A stretch of 64,000 bases of DNA from Vallitalea sp. (GTDB taxonomy: Bacteria > Bacillota > Clostridia > Lachnospirales > Vallitaleaceae), in the NCBI GenBank assembly GCA_025210515.1, contig JAOARM010000012.1:47684-111683 (forward strand). Direction: 5' to 3'. Shown here piece after piece: positions 16,876 through 24,734 of this stretch (positions within the stretch are counted from its first letter, which is position 1; each line of letters starts with the position of its first letter). The position numbers were made by a program, and so were the translations under genes. The notes beneath the pieces are model-generated. The model did no database searches, was not told the DNA's origin, and saw nothing but the letters and a program-made list of their open reading frames with translations.

Positions 16876-17733
16876 ATGAATGTGAAACTAATTACAGACA
16901 GCGCATGTGACTTACCTAATAATATAATTGAGGAATATGATATAGATGTATTACCTCTTATTGTATATATGAACGATAAAGAATATAAAGACCATGTTGA
17001 TATTATGCCTAGTGAGCTTTTCTCATTTATGAAACAAGGTGGTACGGCAAAAACAGCTCAGGCTACATATGAAAATATAGATTCAATGTTTAGAAAATAT
17101 ATTAATATTGATAAACCTTGTATATACATAGCTTTCTCATCAGAATTATCTGGTACATATCAAACAGCCAAAATAGTAGAACAAGATATTAAAGAAGAAT
17201 ATCCAGATTTTGATTTAACTGTTATAGATTCAAAGGCTGCTTCTCTTGGATTTGGTCTTATTGTTTATTTAACGGCATTAGCAGCAAAAGATGTAGATTC
17301 AAAAGATGAACTTATTAATAAAATATTATATTATAAAGGGCATATGGAACATATTTTTACAGTAAATGATCTTGAATATTTACATAGAGGTGGACGCGTT
17401 TCAAAAACTGCTGCCGTAGTAGGTTCTGTACTTAATATAAAACCTATTCTCGATGTAGAAGATGGAAAACTTATTCCAATTGAAAAAGTACGTGGTAGAA
17501 AGAAATCAATTCATAGAATGATTGATATTGTAGGCGAACGTGGTGATCGTTTGGATGAACAAGTTGTTGCAATTAATCATGCAGATGATTTAGATACAGC
17601 CTTATTAGTAAAATCTAAATTAGAAGAAATATACAATATTAAAGAATTTATAATTAGGGATGTAGGATGTGCTATTGGAGCTCATTCTGGTCCAGGTACG
17701 CTATCTATATTTTTCTTAAATAAATTAAATTAA
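16876..17733 (+). CDS. DegV family fatty-acid-binding protein
   Basis: The ATG at 16876 follows AAGGAGTGATATT and begins NVKLITDSACDLPNNIIEEYDI, the DegV N-terminal signature. The GTG at 16867 belongs to the ribosome site. It has 285 residues, normal for the family. Other landmarks are YIAFSSELSGTYQTA near residue 95 (fatty-acid carboxylate binding serine and threonine), VIDSKAASLGFG near 122 and FTVNDLEYLHRGGRVSK near 158. DegV (FakB) proteins bind fatty acids for phosphorylation by FakA. No fakA is in view. The gene is monocistronic and ends in a strong hairpin. Confidence 0.92.
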   Translation: MNVKLITDSACDLPNNIIEEYDIDVLPLIVYMNDKEYKDHVDIMPSELFSFMKQGGTAKTAQATYENIDSMFRKYINIDKPCIYIAFSSELSGTYQTAKIVEQDIKEEYPDFDLTVIDSKAASLGFGLIVYLTALAAKDVDSKDELINKILYYKGHMEHIFTVNDLEYLHRGGRVSKTAAVVGSVLNIKPILDVEDGKLIPIEKVRGRKKSIHRMIDIVGERGDRLDEQVVAINHADDLDTALLVKSKLEEIYNIKEFIIRDVGCAIGAHSGPGTLSIFFLNKLN

Positions 17734-17736
17734 CAC

Positions 17737-17796
17737 TAAGGCTGTAAGATAACAATTTTAATTATTTATAATAAAAATGTTTATCCTACAGCCTTA
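17737..17796 (+). terminator. Hairpin after the DegV gene
   Basis: TAAGGCTGTAAGATAA pairs with TTATCCTACAGCCTTA, one mismatch, starting a few bases past the degV stop. It lies between convergent genes and may serve both. Confidence 0.65.
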
Positions 17797-17803
17797 ATAG
17801 TAT

Positions 17804-17953
17804 TTATCTTTGTTGTTCGCCTGTACGATTAGTATTATTTTTATTTGTTGTTGCATCTACATTATTTTTATAATAATTAACCTTTTTTCTCATATCATCA
17901 TTTTCTTCTAATTTATCTCTTTTTGTAACTTTTGTATCATTACTCAAATGCAT
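17804..17953 (-). CDS. Small hydrophilic protein, 49 residues
   Basis: An ATG at 17953 with an AGAAGTG ribosome site opens a 49-codon frame ending at 17804, immediately behind the hairpin shared with the DegV gene. The product begins MHLSNDTKVTKRDKLEENDD and ends NRTGEQQR; it is rich in Asn, Lys and Thr, with no membrane span or cysteine. I do not recognise it. It is one of four small hydrophilic genes between 17.8 and 19.3 kb, beside a DUF1540 gene. That suggests a sporulation-related or other late-expressed set, but this is inference only. Confidence 0.5.
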   Translation of the reverse strand: MHLSNDTKVTKRDKLEENDDMRKKVNYYKNNVDATTNKNNTNRTGEQQR

Positions 17954-18174
17954 TTTATAATCACTTCTTTCCTAAAATAATTAATTTCTCTTCACTATTA
18001 AGTATGTAAATTAATAATAAATATATTCATATTTCTGCTTCCAATATTGACCTATGTGTAGTTTATACATTTTGTATTTTTTAGTAGAATAGTTCTATTA
18101 TCAAATGGTTATCATATTATTGTGAGTCAATTTACAACTCACATTCTAATAATTAACTGAGAGGAGATTTTATA

Positions 18175-18360
18175 ATGGAATTAGGAAATGCTAATACTAG
18201 TATTGGATGTACTGTAAGTGACTGTAAATTTCACCTAGATAATAATTATTGTTCACTAGATAGAATTAATGTTGTAACTTCAAGTCTTTCAAGTACTTCT
18301 CATACAAAAGAAAGTACAGATTGTGGAAGTTTTCAACCAAAAACTACTACTACAATATAA
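18175..18360 (+). CDS. DUF1540 small cysteine-rich protein
   Basis: 61 residues, start at 18175 after GAGAGGAGATTTTATA. The arrangement IGCTVSDCKFHLDNNYCSLDRINV, with cysteines at about 12, 17 and 26 and a fourth at 50 (STDCGSF), is that of the DUF1540 family. These are short metal-binding-like domains abundant in spore-forming clostridia. Its function is unknown. It is flanked by small hydrophilic genes on the opposite strand and followed by a strong terminator. Confidence 0.85.
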   Translation: MELGNANTSIGCTVSDCKFHLDNNYCSLDRINVVTSSLSSTSHTKESTDCGSFQPKTTTTI

Positions 18361-18386
18361 TCAATCACTAATAATAATTTAATGTA

Positions 18387-18439
18387 TAAGAGCTGTCTTT
18401 CTAATACTTTATGAAAATTGTATTTATAGACAGCTCTTA
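18387..18439 (+). terminator. Terminator after the DUF1540 gene
   Basis: TAAGAGCTGTCT and AGACAGCTCTTA form a 12-bp perfect stem with a 29-base loop between two convergent small genes. It is probably bidirectional. Confidence 0.7.
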
Positions 18440-18448
18440 TAATGTTAT

Positions 18449-18607
18449 TTATTCAAAATCATCTGGGCTAAGATCTTTTGCAAATTCATCATACTGATTT
18501 ACCATTCCTGGGTTAAGAGGCTTCATATTCGCTTCATTACTTTCTTTTGTATATTTTCCTTCTAACTTATTGTTATGTGATTTGTTTTTTTCTTGTTTGT
18601 TCTTCAT
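18449..18607 (-). CDS. Small hydrophilic protein, 52 residues
   Basis: An ATG at 18607, after TTAGGAGTGATAAT, opens a 52-codon frame ending just past the shared hairpin. The product begins MKNKQEKNKSHNNKLEGKY and ends in an acidic QYDEFAKDLSPDDFE. The basic N-terminus and acidic C-terminus, with no hydrophobic core, suggest a disordered or binding protein. I do not recognise the family. Good ribosome site, terminator placement and conserved-looking charge pattern make it a likely real gene. Confidence 0.6.
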   Translation of the reverse strand: MKNKQEKNKSHNNKLEGKYTKESNEANMKPLNPGMVNQYDEFAKDLSPDDFE

Positions 18608-18767
18608 ATTATCACTCCTAATTTTTTTTATAAATTATTGTACATATAGTTTGTCCATTTAACTTAACAATATTACGTTATAAATTTTGTAATTGAATTA
18701 AATATTTTTAAGTGACTTATCCCATTTCTATAAGCCTTTCCATACTATATAATAGGAGGTGAAATAT

Positions 18768-19256
18768 ATGAGTCCTTATATTAAGACCGAAGAAGATAAA
18801 TACTACAAAGCAGATAATAATAATCAACCTTATTATGATGAACAACCTTATAATCCTTGGAATGTATTTCCAGGTCTAAGGCAAGATATTTCCTATGAAG
18901 AAAAATCAATGAAAAAACAACCAAGGCAACCAAGATATGATAGCAAACAACCATCACAACCTTATGATCCTTGGAGTATATTTCCAGGTCGTCGCCCTAT
19001 GCCACCGAAAAAGAAAAAACCTGTTGACAGAAGTAAAAAAGATCCTTCTCTCAAATACATTCCTGCACCAGTTATTAGAGACTATATAGGTAAAATTATT
19101 AATACTTATATTCCAGGTTACGGTAGAGTTAATGTATATGTAAAAGGCATTGATAGGAATGGTATGGTGCATCTAGTTATTATTGAACCTGATCCAAGTG
19201 ATTATATTTATGTTCATAATTCAGATATGGTGGGGATTTACCCTCCAACATTATGA
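18768..19256 (+). CDS. Uncharacterised protein with duplicated QPYxPWxxFPG motif
   Basis: The ATG at 18768 lies behind AGGAGGTGAAATAT; the GTG at 18759 is part of that site. The product has 162 residues. The first 75 are Pro/Gln/Tyr/Lys-rich and contain the same motif twice: QPYNPWNVFPGLR near 23 and QPYDPWSIFPGRR near 63. A basic PPKKKKPVDRSKK stretch follows, then a compact C-terminal domain (about 95-162). This domain has IINTYIPGYGRVNVYVKGIDRNGMVHLVI and could be a small beta barrel. It has no signal peptide. The low-complexity, Tyr/Pro-rich front half resembles clostridial spore-coat proteins in style, but I do not recognise the family. Confidence 0.6.
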   Translation: MSPYIKTEEDKYYKADNNNQPYYDEQPYNPWNVFPGLRQDISYEEKSMKKQPRQPRYDSKQPSQPYDPWSIFPGRRPMPPKKKKPVDRSKKDPSLKYIPAPVIRDYIGKIINTYIPGYGRVNVYVKGIDRNGMVHLVIIEPDPSDYIYVHNSDMVGIYPPTL

Positions 19257-19278
19257 TATTATAGATTTTAATAAAAGC

Positions 19279-19315
19279 AGCTGTTGCACTTAATAGTGCA
19301 TTAGCTCTTTTTTAT
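19279..19315 (+). terminator. Terminator after the PWxxFPG protein gene
   Basis: AGCTGTTGCAC pairs with GTGCATTAGCT (one mismatch) and is followed by CTTTTTTATT on the plus strand. Confidence 0.85.
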
Positions 19316-19376
19316 TATTATATATTATCAATAATTCAAGGAATAAATAATAGATATTGTATAGGTTATAATAAAT

Positions 19377-19439
19377 AAGGATATATCATATTTAAAATAA
19401 TCTAGGTGATTAATTGGATTATTAAATAGATATATCCTT
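19377..19439 (-). terminator. Hairpin downstream of the split ATPase gene
   Basis: AAGGATATATC and GATATATCCTT form an outer stem, with AATAATC/GATTATT inside, about 20 bp past the stop of the ATPase C-terminal half. Confidence 0.6.
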
Positions 19440-19461
19440 GTTATTAATATTAAATTAACTA

Positions 19462-20257
19462 TTAAACATTATGTTCTTCTGCATATTTTAATATTCTCTC
19501 TATCATCTTATCTTCGCTTTGTTTTACTTTATCAAAATCCATATGAGGTATATATAAAGTTTCCATATAGTCATGAGATTTTTTTGCATCATGTATCGTT
19601 GCAATTGCTCTATCTAGTAATTCATTGTACACTCTGAAATCATATTGCAATACATCAAAATACTGATTTAATATTGTTTGATTAATATATTTATTCATAT
19701 CAATAATTTGTGAATCAAGTACATCTATGCTATGAAAATCATTAGATGTTATAAAAGCTACACCTAAATCTTTAATAACAAGATGTTCTAGTTTATTCTC
19801 TGGATCTATTGGGCAATAAAATGCTTCAACGTCAAAACCTTTCCTTGTTGCTTCTTCCTTTATAATATGAAGTAATCTAGACTTATTAGTTCCTGGTTCT
19901 CCTTTTATTGTATAAACTTTCTTATATCCACCTACTACTGAATCCAGATGATTAATAAATCCTTCTGGAGTTATAGCACTTGCAAATAATTTTCTAACTT
20001 TTCCTACTGTATTACTAATGTTATATTCACTAAGTATATTATCAATAATCTTATGGGCTTCTATATTTACTCCAGCTTCATTAACTGCTTCACTATGAAT
20101 TATTGCCATATCATCATATAGATTTTTTGCAGAAGCAAGATAACGATATGCTCTTTTGAATAGTTTTCCTACAACAGAATTAACTTGTAATATTAAGTCT
20201 TTATTCTCTCTTATACCTTCTTCATTCCAATAGTCACCTAGGTGAATTATTTCATCT
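19462..20257 (-). pseudogene. C-terminal half of a split P-loop ATPase gene (PRK06851-like)
   Basis: From the junction at 20257 the minus strand is open and reads DEIIHLGDYWNEEGIRENKD, then LFKRAYRYLASAKNLYDD, then a second nucleotide-binding half with KVYTIKGEPGTNKSRLLHIIKEEA (Walker A-like GEPGTNKS). It ends EERILKYAEEHNV-like at 19462. The N-terminal half lies 4.85 kb away at 25097-25422. Joined at the shared AGATGA core, the two give one uninterrupted 371-codon frame, close to the length I recall for this family of duplicated P-loop proteins. There is no ribosome site in front of the internal ATG at 20109, so this half is probably silent unless the element is excised. Confidence 0.85.
20252..20257 (-). 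other. Attachment-site core at the recombinase end of the element
   Basis: AGATGA on the minus strand, four bases past the recombinase stop codon. The same hexamer is at 25097-25102. Reading through the core restores the ATPase frame, so it marks the crossover region of a serine recombinase. Confidence 0.75.
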
Positions 20258-20260
20258 GTT

Positions 20261-21817
20261 CTACCCTATAGGATATTTTGAAGTACTTATTTCATATTCT
20301 CCATCTATCATATGAAACTTAATATTTTTACCTAGTATAACTATTTTTTCTACATAGTTATCTACTAAGACCTTTATATTCTCTAATTCATCAATTGATT
20401 TATAGTCTAGTTCTTTCGTTAATATATCATATAAGTTTTTTAATCTATCCTTCTTACATGTCAATTTAATACTTTCATTTTCTATTTCCTTGAGTTTGCA
20501 ATTTAATCTGCTCTGTGAATGTGTTAGTTCAATATTTTTTTTATTGTATCCTTTTTTATCAATCATTTCATCCATATACAAATCTAACAGCTTACCTTTT
20601 TTATCCTGAATCTTTTTAATCTGTTCTTCTAAGTTTTCTATATCTTGATTAATCACCTCATTGTTTAAGCTTTCACCAAGTGCAGTCATCATGTTTTTTA
20701 TAAAAACTTTTCTATTTTTATCTTCTGTAATTTTGACAAGTAATTCTATGAATATATTGATAAGGACATCTTCTCTAATATAACTGCCATTCTTACATCC
20801 TTTTGTACCTTTGCTATAGTTTGCATTACATTTATATATGACTCGGTTTGTACCATCAGTATTTTTCAATGTACGCTTTCTGTATTTATTGCCACAATTT
20901 CCGCACAATATTTTACCAGAGAATAGAGATTTACTGTATCCTATATTGAATTTTTTATACTTACTCTTGTTGCTCTTTAATTTTATCTGCACATTATTAA
21001 AATCTTCTCTGTTAATAATGGATGGATGGTTATCTCTAATAATAATAAATTCTTGCACTTTGCCATCGTTTTTCTTTCTAGCATGGGTAAGATAATTGAT
21101 CGTATAATATTTTTTCTGTTTTAAATCCCCTACATATTTTTCATTTTGTAAAATTCTCTTAATAGTTGAATGATTAATTATTCCTCCTGCCTTACCTTTA
21201 GTAATACCTATAGATGCAAGTCTTCTTACTATACCATGCAATGATTCATCATCAACTAGATACCACTTGAATATATTCCTTACAACATCTGCTTCTTCTT
21301 CATTAATGGTTAATTTCTTATTCACTAAATTATACCCTAATATTCTATCTGACCCAAAAACAACACCACTTTTCATAGCTTGCATATGTCCTAATTTCAC
21401 ACGTTCAGAAATTTTCCTTGATTCTTCTTGTGCTAAAGTTGCCATTAACGATAGCCGAAGCTCTCCATCATTATCCCTTGTATTGATGTTATCTATTTTA
21501 AAATACACATTTACATTATAATCTCTTAATAATCTTGTGTATTGTAATGTATCTACAGTATTTCGAGCAAATCTTGATACTTCCTTTGTCATGATTAAAT
21601 CAAAGTTGCCTAAAGAAGCATCTCTTATCATCTGATTAAAGCCAACTCTATTTTTTGTAGAAGTTCCACTAAGTCCTTCGTCTACATAAATACCACAAAA
21701 TTCCAATTCGTCATGTCTCTCTATGTACTCTTCCCACATTTGTTTTTGATTTTCTAATGAATTAAGTTGATCTTCATGGTCAGTACTTACTCTACAATAG
21801 GCTACTGCTCTCTTAAT
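20261..21817 (-). CDS. Large serine recombinase
   Basis: The catalytic N-terminus KRAVAYCRVSTDHEDQLNS lies upstream of the first ATG (21739). The frame reads back to a stop with no ATG, GTG or TTG. The best start is an ATT at 21817, eight bases after AGGAGAGGGGG, giving 518 residues. Order: resolvase domain with nucleophile Ser11 and DEGLSGTSTKNR (1-150); recombinase domain (about 170-290); zinc ribbon with CGNCGNKY and KCNANYSKGTKGC (about 300-350); and a coiled coil near 390-450. It catalyses site-specific integration and excision. The stop abuts the AGATGA core, typical of an integrase beside its own attachment site. Confidence 0.9.
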   Translation of the reverse strand: MKRAVAYCRVSTDHEDQLNSLENQKQMWEEYIERHDELEFCGIYVDEGLSGTSTKNRVGFNQMIRDASLGNFDLIMTKEVSRFARNTVDTLQYTRLLRDYNVNVYFKIDNINTRDNDGELRLSLMATLAQEESRKISERVKLGHMQAMKSGVVFGSDRILGYNLVNKKLTINEEEADVVRNIFKWYLVDDESLHGIVRRLASIGITKGKAGGIINHSTIKRILQNEKYVGDLKQKKYYTINYLTHARKKNDGKVQEFIIIRDNHPSIINREDFNNVQIKLKSNKSKYKKFNIGYSKSLFSGKILCGNCGNKYRKRTLKNTDGTNRVIYKCNANYSKGTKGCKNGSYIREDVLINIFIELLVKITEDKNRKVFIKNMMTALGESLNNEVINQDIENLEEQIKKIQDKKGKLLDLYMDEMIDKKGYNKKNIELTHSQSRLNCKLKEIENESIKLTCKKDRLKNLYDILTKELDYKSIDELENIKVLVDNYVEKIVILGKNIKFHMIDGEYEISTSKYPIG

Positions 21818-21860
21818 ACTAAGTACCCCCTCTCCTTATTAGGTTCTAATAATGTGGCTA

Positions 21861-22031
21861 TTATGTATTTTCACAAGGATAAGAGATAGGTAATATTTTA
21901 TAAACTTCTTTTAATTTTTTTTTCGTAGTATTGTATTCTTGCCTACTTATCATATTATCTCGTAGTAATTTGTCAATGAAAATGATACTACTTTTGTATA
22001 GCCATATGTTGTCATTTTTATATTCATTCAA
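21861..22031 (-). CDS. Small SHOCT-like protein upstream of the recombinase
   Basis: A TTG at 22031 follows AAGGGGGAGG, which lies inside a nine-codon-longer frame, so the TTG is the likely start (56 residues). The product includes IWLYKSSIIFIDKLLRDNMISRQEY followed by a Lys-rich helix. The stretch FIDKLLRDNMISRQEYNTTKKKL fits the short SHOCT-type helical hairpin. Small proteins of this kind often precede large serine recombinases in clostridial elements. I infer an excision or regulatory role; none is proven. The stop is 43 bp before the recombinase ATT start. Confidence 0.65.
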   Translation of the reverse strand: MNEYKNDNIWLYKSSIIFIDKLLRDNMISRQEYNTTKKKLKEVYKILPISYPCENT

Positions 22032-22131
22032 TACAATCCTCCCCCTTATTAACATCATATGCGGGGTAGAATATGTCCTATATCTGTGGAAATTAGTGAA
22101 TTTTAATGTTTACATGTTATAAACTGAGCAT

Positions 22132-22168
22132 AAAAAAACTTCATCCTATGGTTGGTTGAAGTTTTTTT
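22132..22168. terminator. Bidirectional terminator between the NADAR/RlaP genes and the recombinase module
   Basis: AAAAAAACTTCA and TGAAGTTTTTTT form a 12-bp perfect stem with A and T runs on both sides. It separates cargo from the integration module. Confidence 0.85.
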
Positions 22169-22208
22169 AGATCTACAATATTACTTTACTTTTATCTAAA
22201 TACCATTT

Positions 22209-22979
22209 TTACTTCCACACTTCTTGCAATGTATTTCTAAATAACTCATCTAATGTATCAATATCTTTATTACTTTGAACATTTAACATCTTAACATACT
22301 CACTATAATATGCAATTTTTTCTTCTAAAAACTCATTAATAACATTTACTCTCTTTTGTTTATCCATTTCCATTCCACTACGTTTAATAATTAATAGCTT
22401 ATCAATTTCATCTAACAGTTGGCTGTCTAAGATTAACCCACTCATTAGCTCTTCAAATAACATTGGTGGTTGTGTTCCATACTTTTCTGTCCACATACAT
22501 GCCATAATAGGTCTAAGCACATAGAAATATTTTTTAATTTTTACTTCTTCACCTTTTAGATATTCTCTATAGTTTCCTTTTGCCATATGTAGATAGTGGT
22601 AAATACATGACTTTGAAGAAAAATAATCTTTTAATAATTCTTTTAGTTCATTTATTAAGTTAGTCTTCTCTCCATAAATAATAGGTGAGCTAAGCCATTC
22701 AAGTAATGTAGGATTTGATTTTTTAAATAGCACTAACGTCTTTGTTAAATCCCATCCGTTAATGTCAAGTAAGTCGTTTATTGGTAATTCAATAACGTCT
22801 CTCTTATCTTTAATAGATAGATACCACTCTGGCTTATGAATATAAATAAATCTTACATCATAGTCACTATCTTTGGACTCAAAGCCCCACCCCCTACTTC
22901 CTGATTCAACTGCATACAGTATTTTTACTTGATGCTCTTTTTCTATATCTTTCAACTTCTGTAGTATAATGTCTTTCAT
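22209..22979 (-). CDS. RlaP-like predicted nucleotidyltransferase
   Basis: 256 residues. The polymerase-beta core is YAVESGSRGWGFESKDSDYDVRFIY (about residues 22-46). It contains the G-S and the D-x-D metal ligands (DSDYDVRF), and a later ELPINDLLDINGWDLTKTLVLF helps place it in COG3541/PF10127. That family is named RlaP for its association with RNA ligases in predicted RNA-repair systems. The remaining 160 residues are helical (LLEWLSSPIIYGE, YFYVLRPIMACMW). The start at 22979 follows AAAAGGAGAAAAAG. It lies 41 bp after a NADAR gene, so the two are likely cotranscribed as cargo of the element. The substrate is unknown. Confidence 0.8.
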   Translation of the reverse strand: MKDIILQKLKDIEKEHQVKILYAVESGSRGWGFESKDSDYDVRFIYIHKPEWYLSIKDKRDVIELPINDLLDINGWDLTKTLVLFKKSNPTLLEWLSSPIIYGEKTNLINELKELLKDYFSSKSCIYHYLHMAKGNYREYLKGEEVKIKKYFYVLRPIMACMWTEKYGTQPPMLFEELMSGLILDSQLLDEIDKLLIIKRSGMEMDKQKRVNVINEFLEEKIAYYSEYVKMLNVQSNKDIDTLDELFRNTLQEVWK

Positions 22980-23020
22980 AATCTTTTTCTCCTTTTTTAC
23001 TAGTCATCACTCTATTTATG

Positions 23021-23863
23021 CTATTTTTTATAATTAATTTTATTCTCATTCTCACATATTCTAATAAGTTCATCTCTTACTTCCATTAATGCAAAGCCTA
23101 ATAAGTTTTGTCCTTTCCATAATAGCGGATTAGTTGCATTTTCATGATCTGCTGATAGACCTATTCCCCATATTTTATCATATGGACTTGCTTCTACAAG
23201 AACACTATCCTTTGTTGATATCAAATATTGTTTTAGTTTTTCATTTTGTATAAATTTAGCAAAGTTACCATTTAGTACAATACTTGGACTGTATTTTTTC
23301 CAGATATTATCATCAAATCCTCTTACTTGTCTTCCAAGCTCTTTAATCTGTTTAGGGCTTTTATTATTTAATATTCTTTCTTCTATTTCATGGTCATTAA
23401 ATAATCTAGCTTTCTCAGCCATCATATATTGCTCCATACAACAATATTCATCTATCCCAATATTGAAAGATGATTTCCACCACTGACTCATACAGCTTTT
23501 TATAATTTTTTTATCTACCGAAGGTCTATGTCCCCAAAAAAAGATATATTTATTATTATCACCTTTTCTAAAATCAGCTTGTACTTTTTTAAGATTATAT
23601 TTCAGACTATAATCCTTATTCCATAAAAGTATGTTATTTTCATAAATATCTTCATAAGTATGATTATACCAGCCCAACCAACCCTTTGGCTCAGGGAACA
23701 TATTCATATATTTTCTTCTTTCTTCATCATTTAAGCTTTTATACCACCCATGAAATGTATAAGCATAATCTTCTCCATATCCCATACGCCATCCTATACT
23801 ACGTCTCATTATATGTGGATGCATGAGCCATAATGGTGCCATTATATTTTCTATGTTATTCAT
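23021..23863 (-). CDS. NADAR family protein (N-glycosidase-like) with N-terminal extension
   Basis: 280 residues. The C-terminal 170 or so form the NADAR (YbiA-like) domain: IFFWGHRPSVDKK near 107; CMSQWWKSSFNIGIDEYCCMEQYMMAEKARLF around 125-155; GRQVRGFDDNIW near 175; and DKIWGIGLSADHENATNP near 235. This carries the conserved Gly-x-Gly and acidic residues of the family. NADAR proteins cleave N-glycosidic bonds of ADP-ribose-type substrates and can reverse nucleic-acid ADP-ribosylation. The first 100 residues (MHPHIMRRSIGWRMGYG...GWLGWYNHTYEDIYENNIL) are an unrecognised Trp/Tyr-rich extension. It pairs with the RlaP-like gene, so a nucleic-acid or nucleotide repair role is inferred. Confidence 0.82.
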   Translation of the reverse strand: MNNIENIMAPLWLMHPHIMRRSIGWRMGYGEDYAYTFHGWYKSLNDEERRKYMNMFPEPKGWLGWYNHTYEDIYENNILLWNKDYSLKYNLKKVQADFRKGDNNKYIFFWGHRPSVDKKIIKSCMSQWWKSSFNIGIDEYCCMEQYMMAEKARLFNDHEIEERILNNKSPKQIKELGRQVRGFDDNIWKKYSPSIVLNGNFAKFIQNEKLKQYLISTKDSVLVEASPYDKIWGIGLSADHENATNPLLWKGQNLLGFALMEVRDELIRICENENKINYKK

Positions 23864-23956
23864 TGTATTATCTCCCTCTTTCTTACCTTATCTCTATTTT
23901 TTACCAACTTCATAAGCGGTTTTTCCTATACAATATAAATGAACATTGTAGCAAAA

Positions 23957-23988
23957 GCATAGTACCTCTTATTATATAGATACTATGC
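23957..23988 (-). terminator. Hairpin after the 43-residue ORF
   Basis: GCATAGTA and TACTATGC flank a 16-base loop. On the minus strand a short TTTT follows. It lies just past the stop of the 43-codon ORF. Confidence 0.5.
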
Positions 23989-23994
23989 TCTTTC

Positions 23995-24126
23995 TTATTT
24001 GTAATAATAACATTTAGCCCAGTCTTTTTTGAATTTATATTCTTTTTTGGTATAGACATTCCAAGGTTCACGTATTTTATAATCACATATATCCCATGAA
24101 CAATATAACTTCGATTTTATTATCAT
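23995..24126 (-). CDS. 43-residue aromatic- and lysine-rich protein
   Basis: An ATG at 24126 directly behind GGAGGTAAC opens a 43-codon frame ending at 23995. The product begins MIIKSKLYCSWDICDYKIRE and continues PWNVYTKKEYKFKKDWAKC to YYYK. Three cysteines (CSWDIC and a later C) and many Trp/Tyr/Lys residues suggest a small metal- or nucleic-acid-binding module. I do not recognise it. The ribosome site and following hairpin support a real gene inside the element, upstream of the NADAR gene. Confidence 0.5.
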   Translation of the reverse strand: MIIKSKLYCSWDICDYKIREPWNVYTKKEYKFKKDWAKCYYYK

Positions 24127-24247
24127 GTTACCTCCTTGATTTATAAGTCAATAACAAACTAATATATTACATTAAAATTATACCATATTATAATGATAAT
24201 AATATTAAATATACTTTACAATTATATCTGTTTATTTATTCTAAACT

Positions 24248-24691
24248 TTAATCTAATATCATACCAGCTTTATAACATTCTCTTAAATATTCTCTATTAC
24301 TATAGTATAAAGATGAATTATAGTTAGACATTTTCTCAGCTATAAAAGACGTCATAACTTCATACAATGTATCAGTAATGCTTTTATTACCTATAACATC
24401 TTCAATTAACCTATAATAATTTTTCCCAATATCCACATGTTTAGGTACTTCATATATACAGTTACCCACTGAATCAAAGTTACCTTCTTGTATACCATAT
24501 TTTTTAATGAGTTCATCGGATACTTGTTCAAAAGATAATGAATGGTTAACCTCAGCAATCATTTATTGTCTTTCTATTTCCTTCTTTCCCATTATCTTTA
24601 CAATATCAGCCACCTTGTTTTTGGTGACTCTAGCTATATATTCAATTAAGCTACAAACATAAATTACATTATTTTTATCTTCATTGCTCAT
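24248..24691 (-). pseudogene. Nonsense-interrupted partner gene of a DUF3990 locus
   Basis: An ATG at 24691 starts a frame reading IYVCSLIEYIARVTKNK, stopped by TAA at 24565-24563. Directly after, in the same frame, it resumes MIAEVNHSLSFEQVSDELIKKYG and runs to 24248, ending YNSSLYYSNREYLRECYKAG. From memory, intact clostridial relatives found beside DUF3990 genes are continuous through this point, with an aromatic residue where the stop lies. The whole would be 147 residues. It is therefore most likely a single gene with one nonsense mutation. Readthrough cannot be excluded. The intact relatives have no known function but are probable antitoxin-side components. Confidence 0.65.
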
Positions 24692-24734
24692 CTAAGTATT
24701 TCCCCTCTTTCAAATGATAAACATGATAATGATT

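Noticed and set aside
19462..20109. Independent 215-residue ATPase gene
   Set aside because: The frame is open further upstream to the element junction, the internal ATG has no ribosome site, and the missing half is found at 25.1-25.4 kb.
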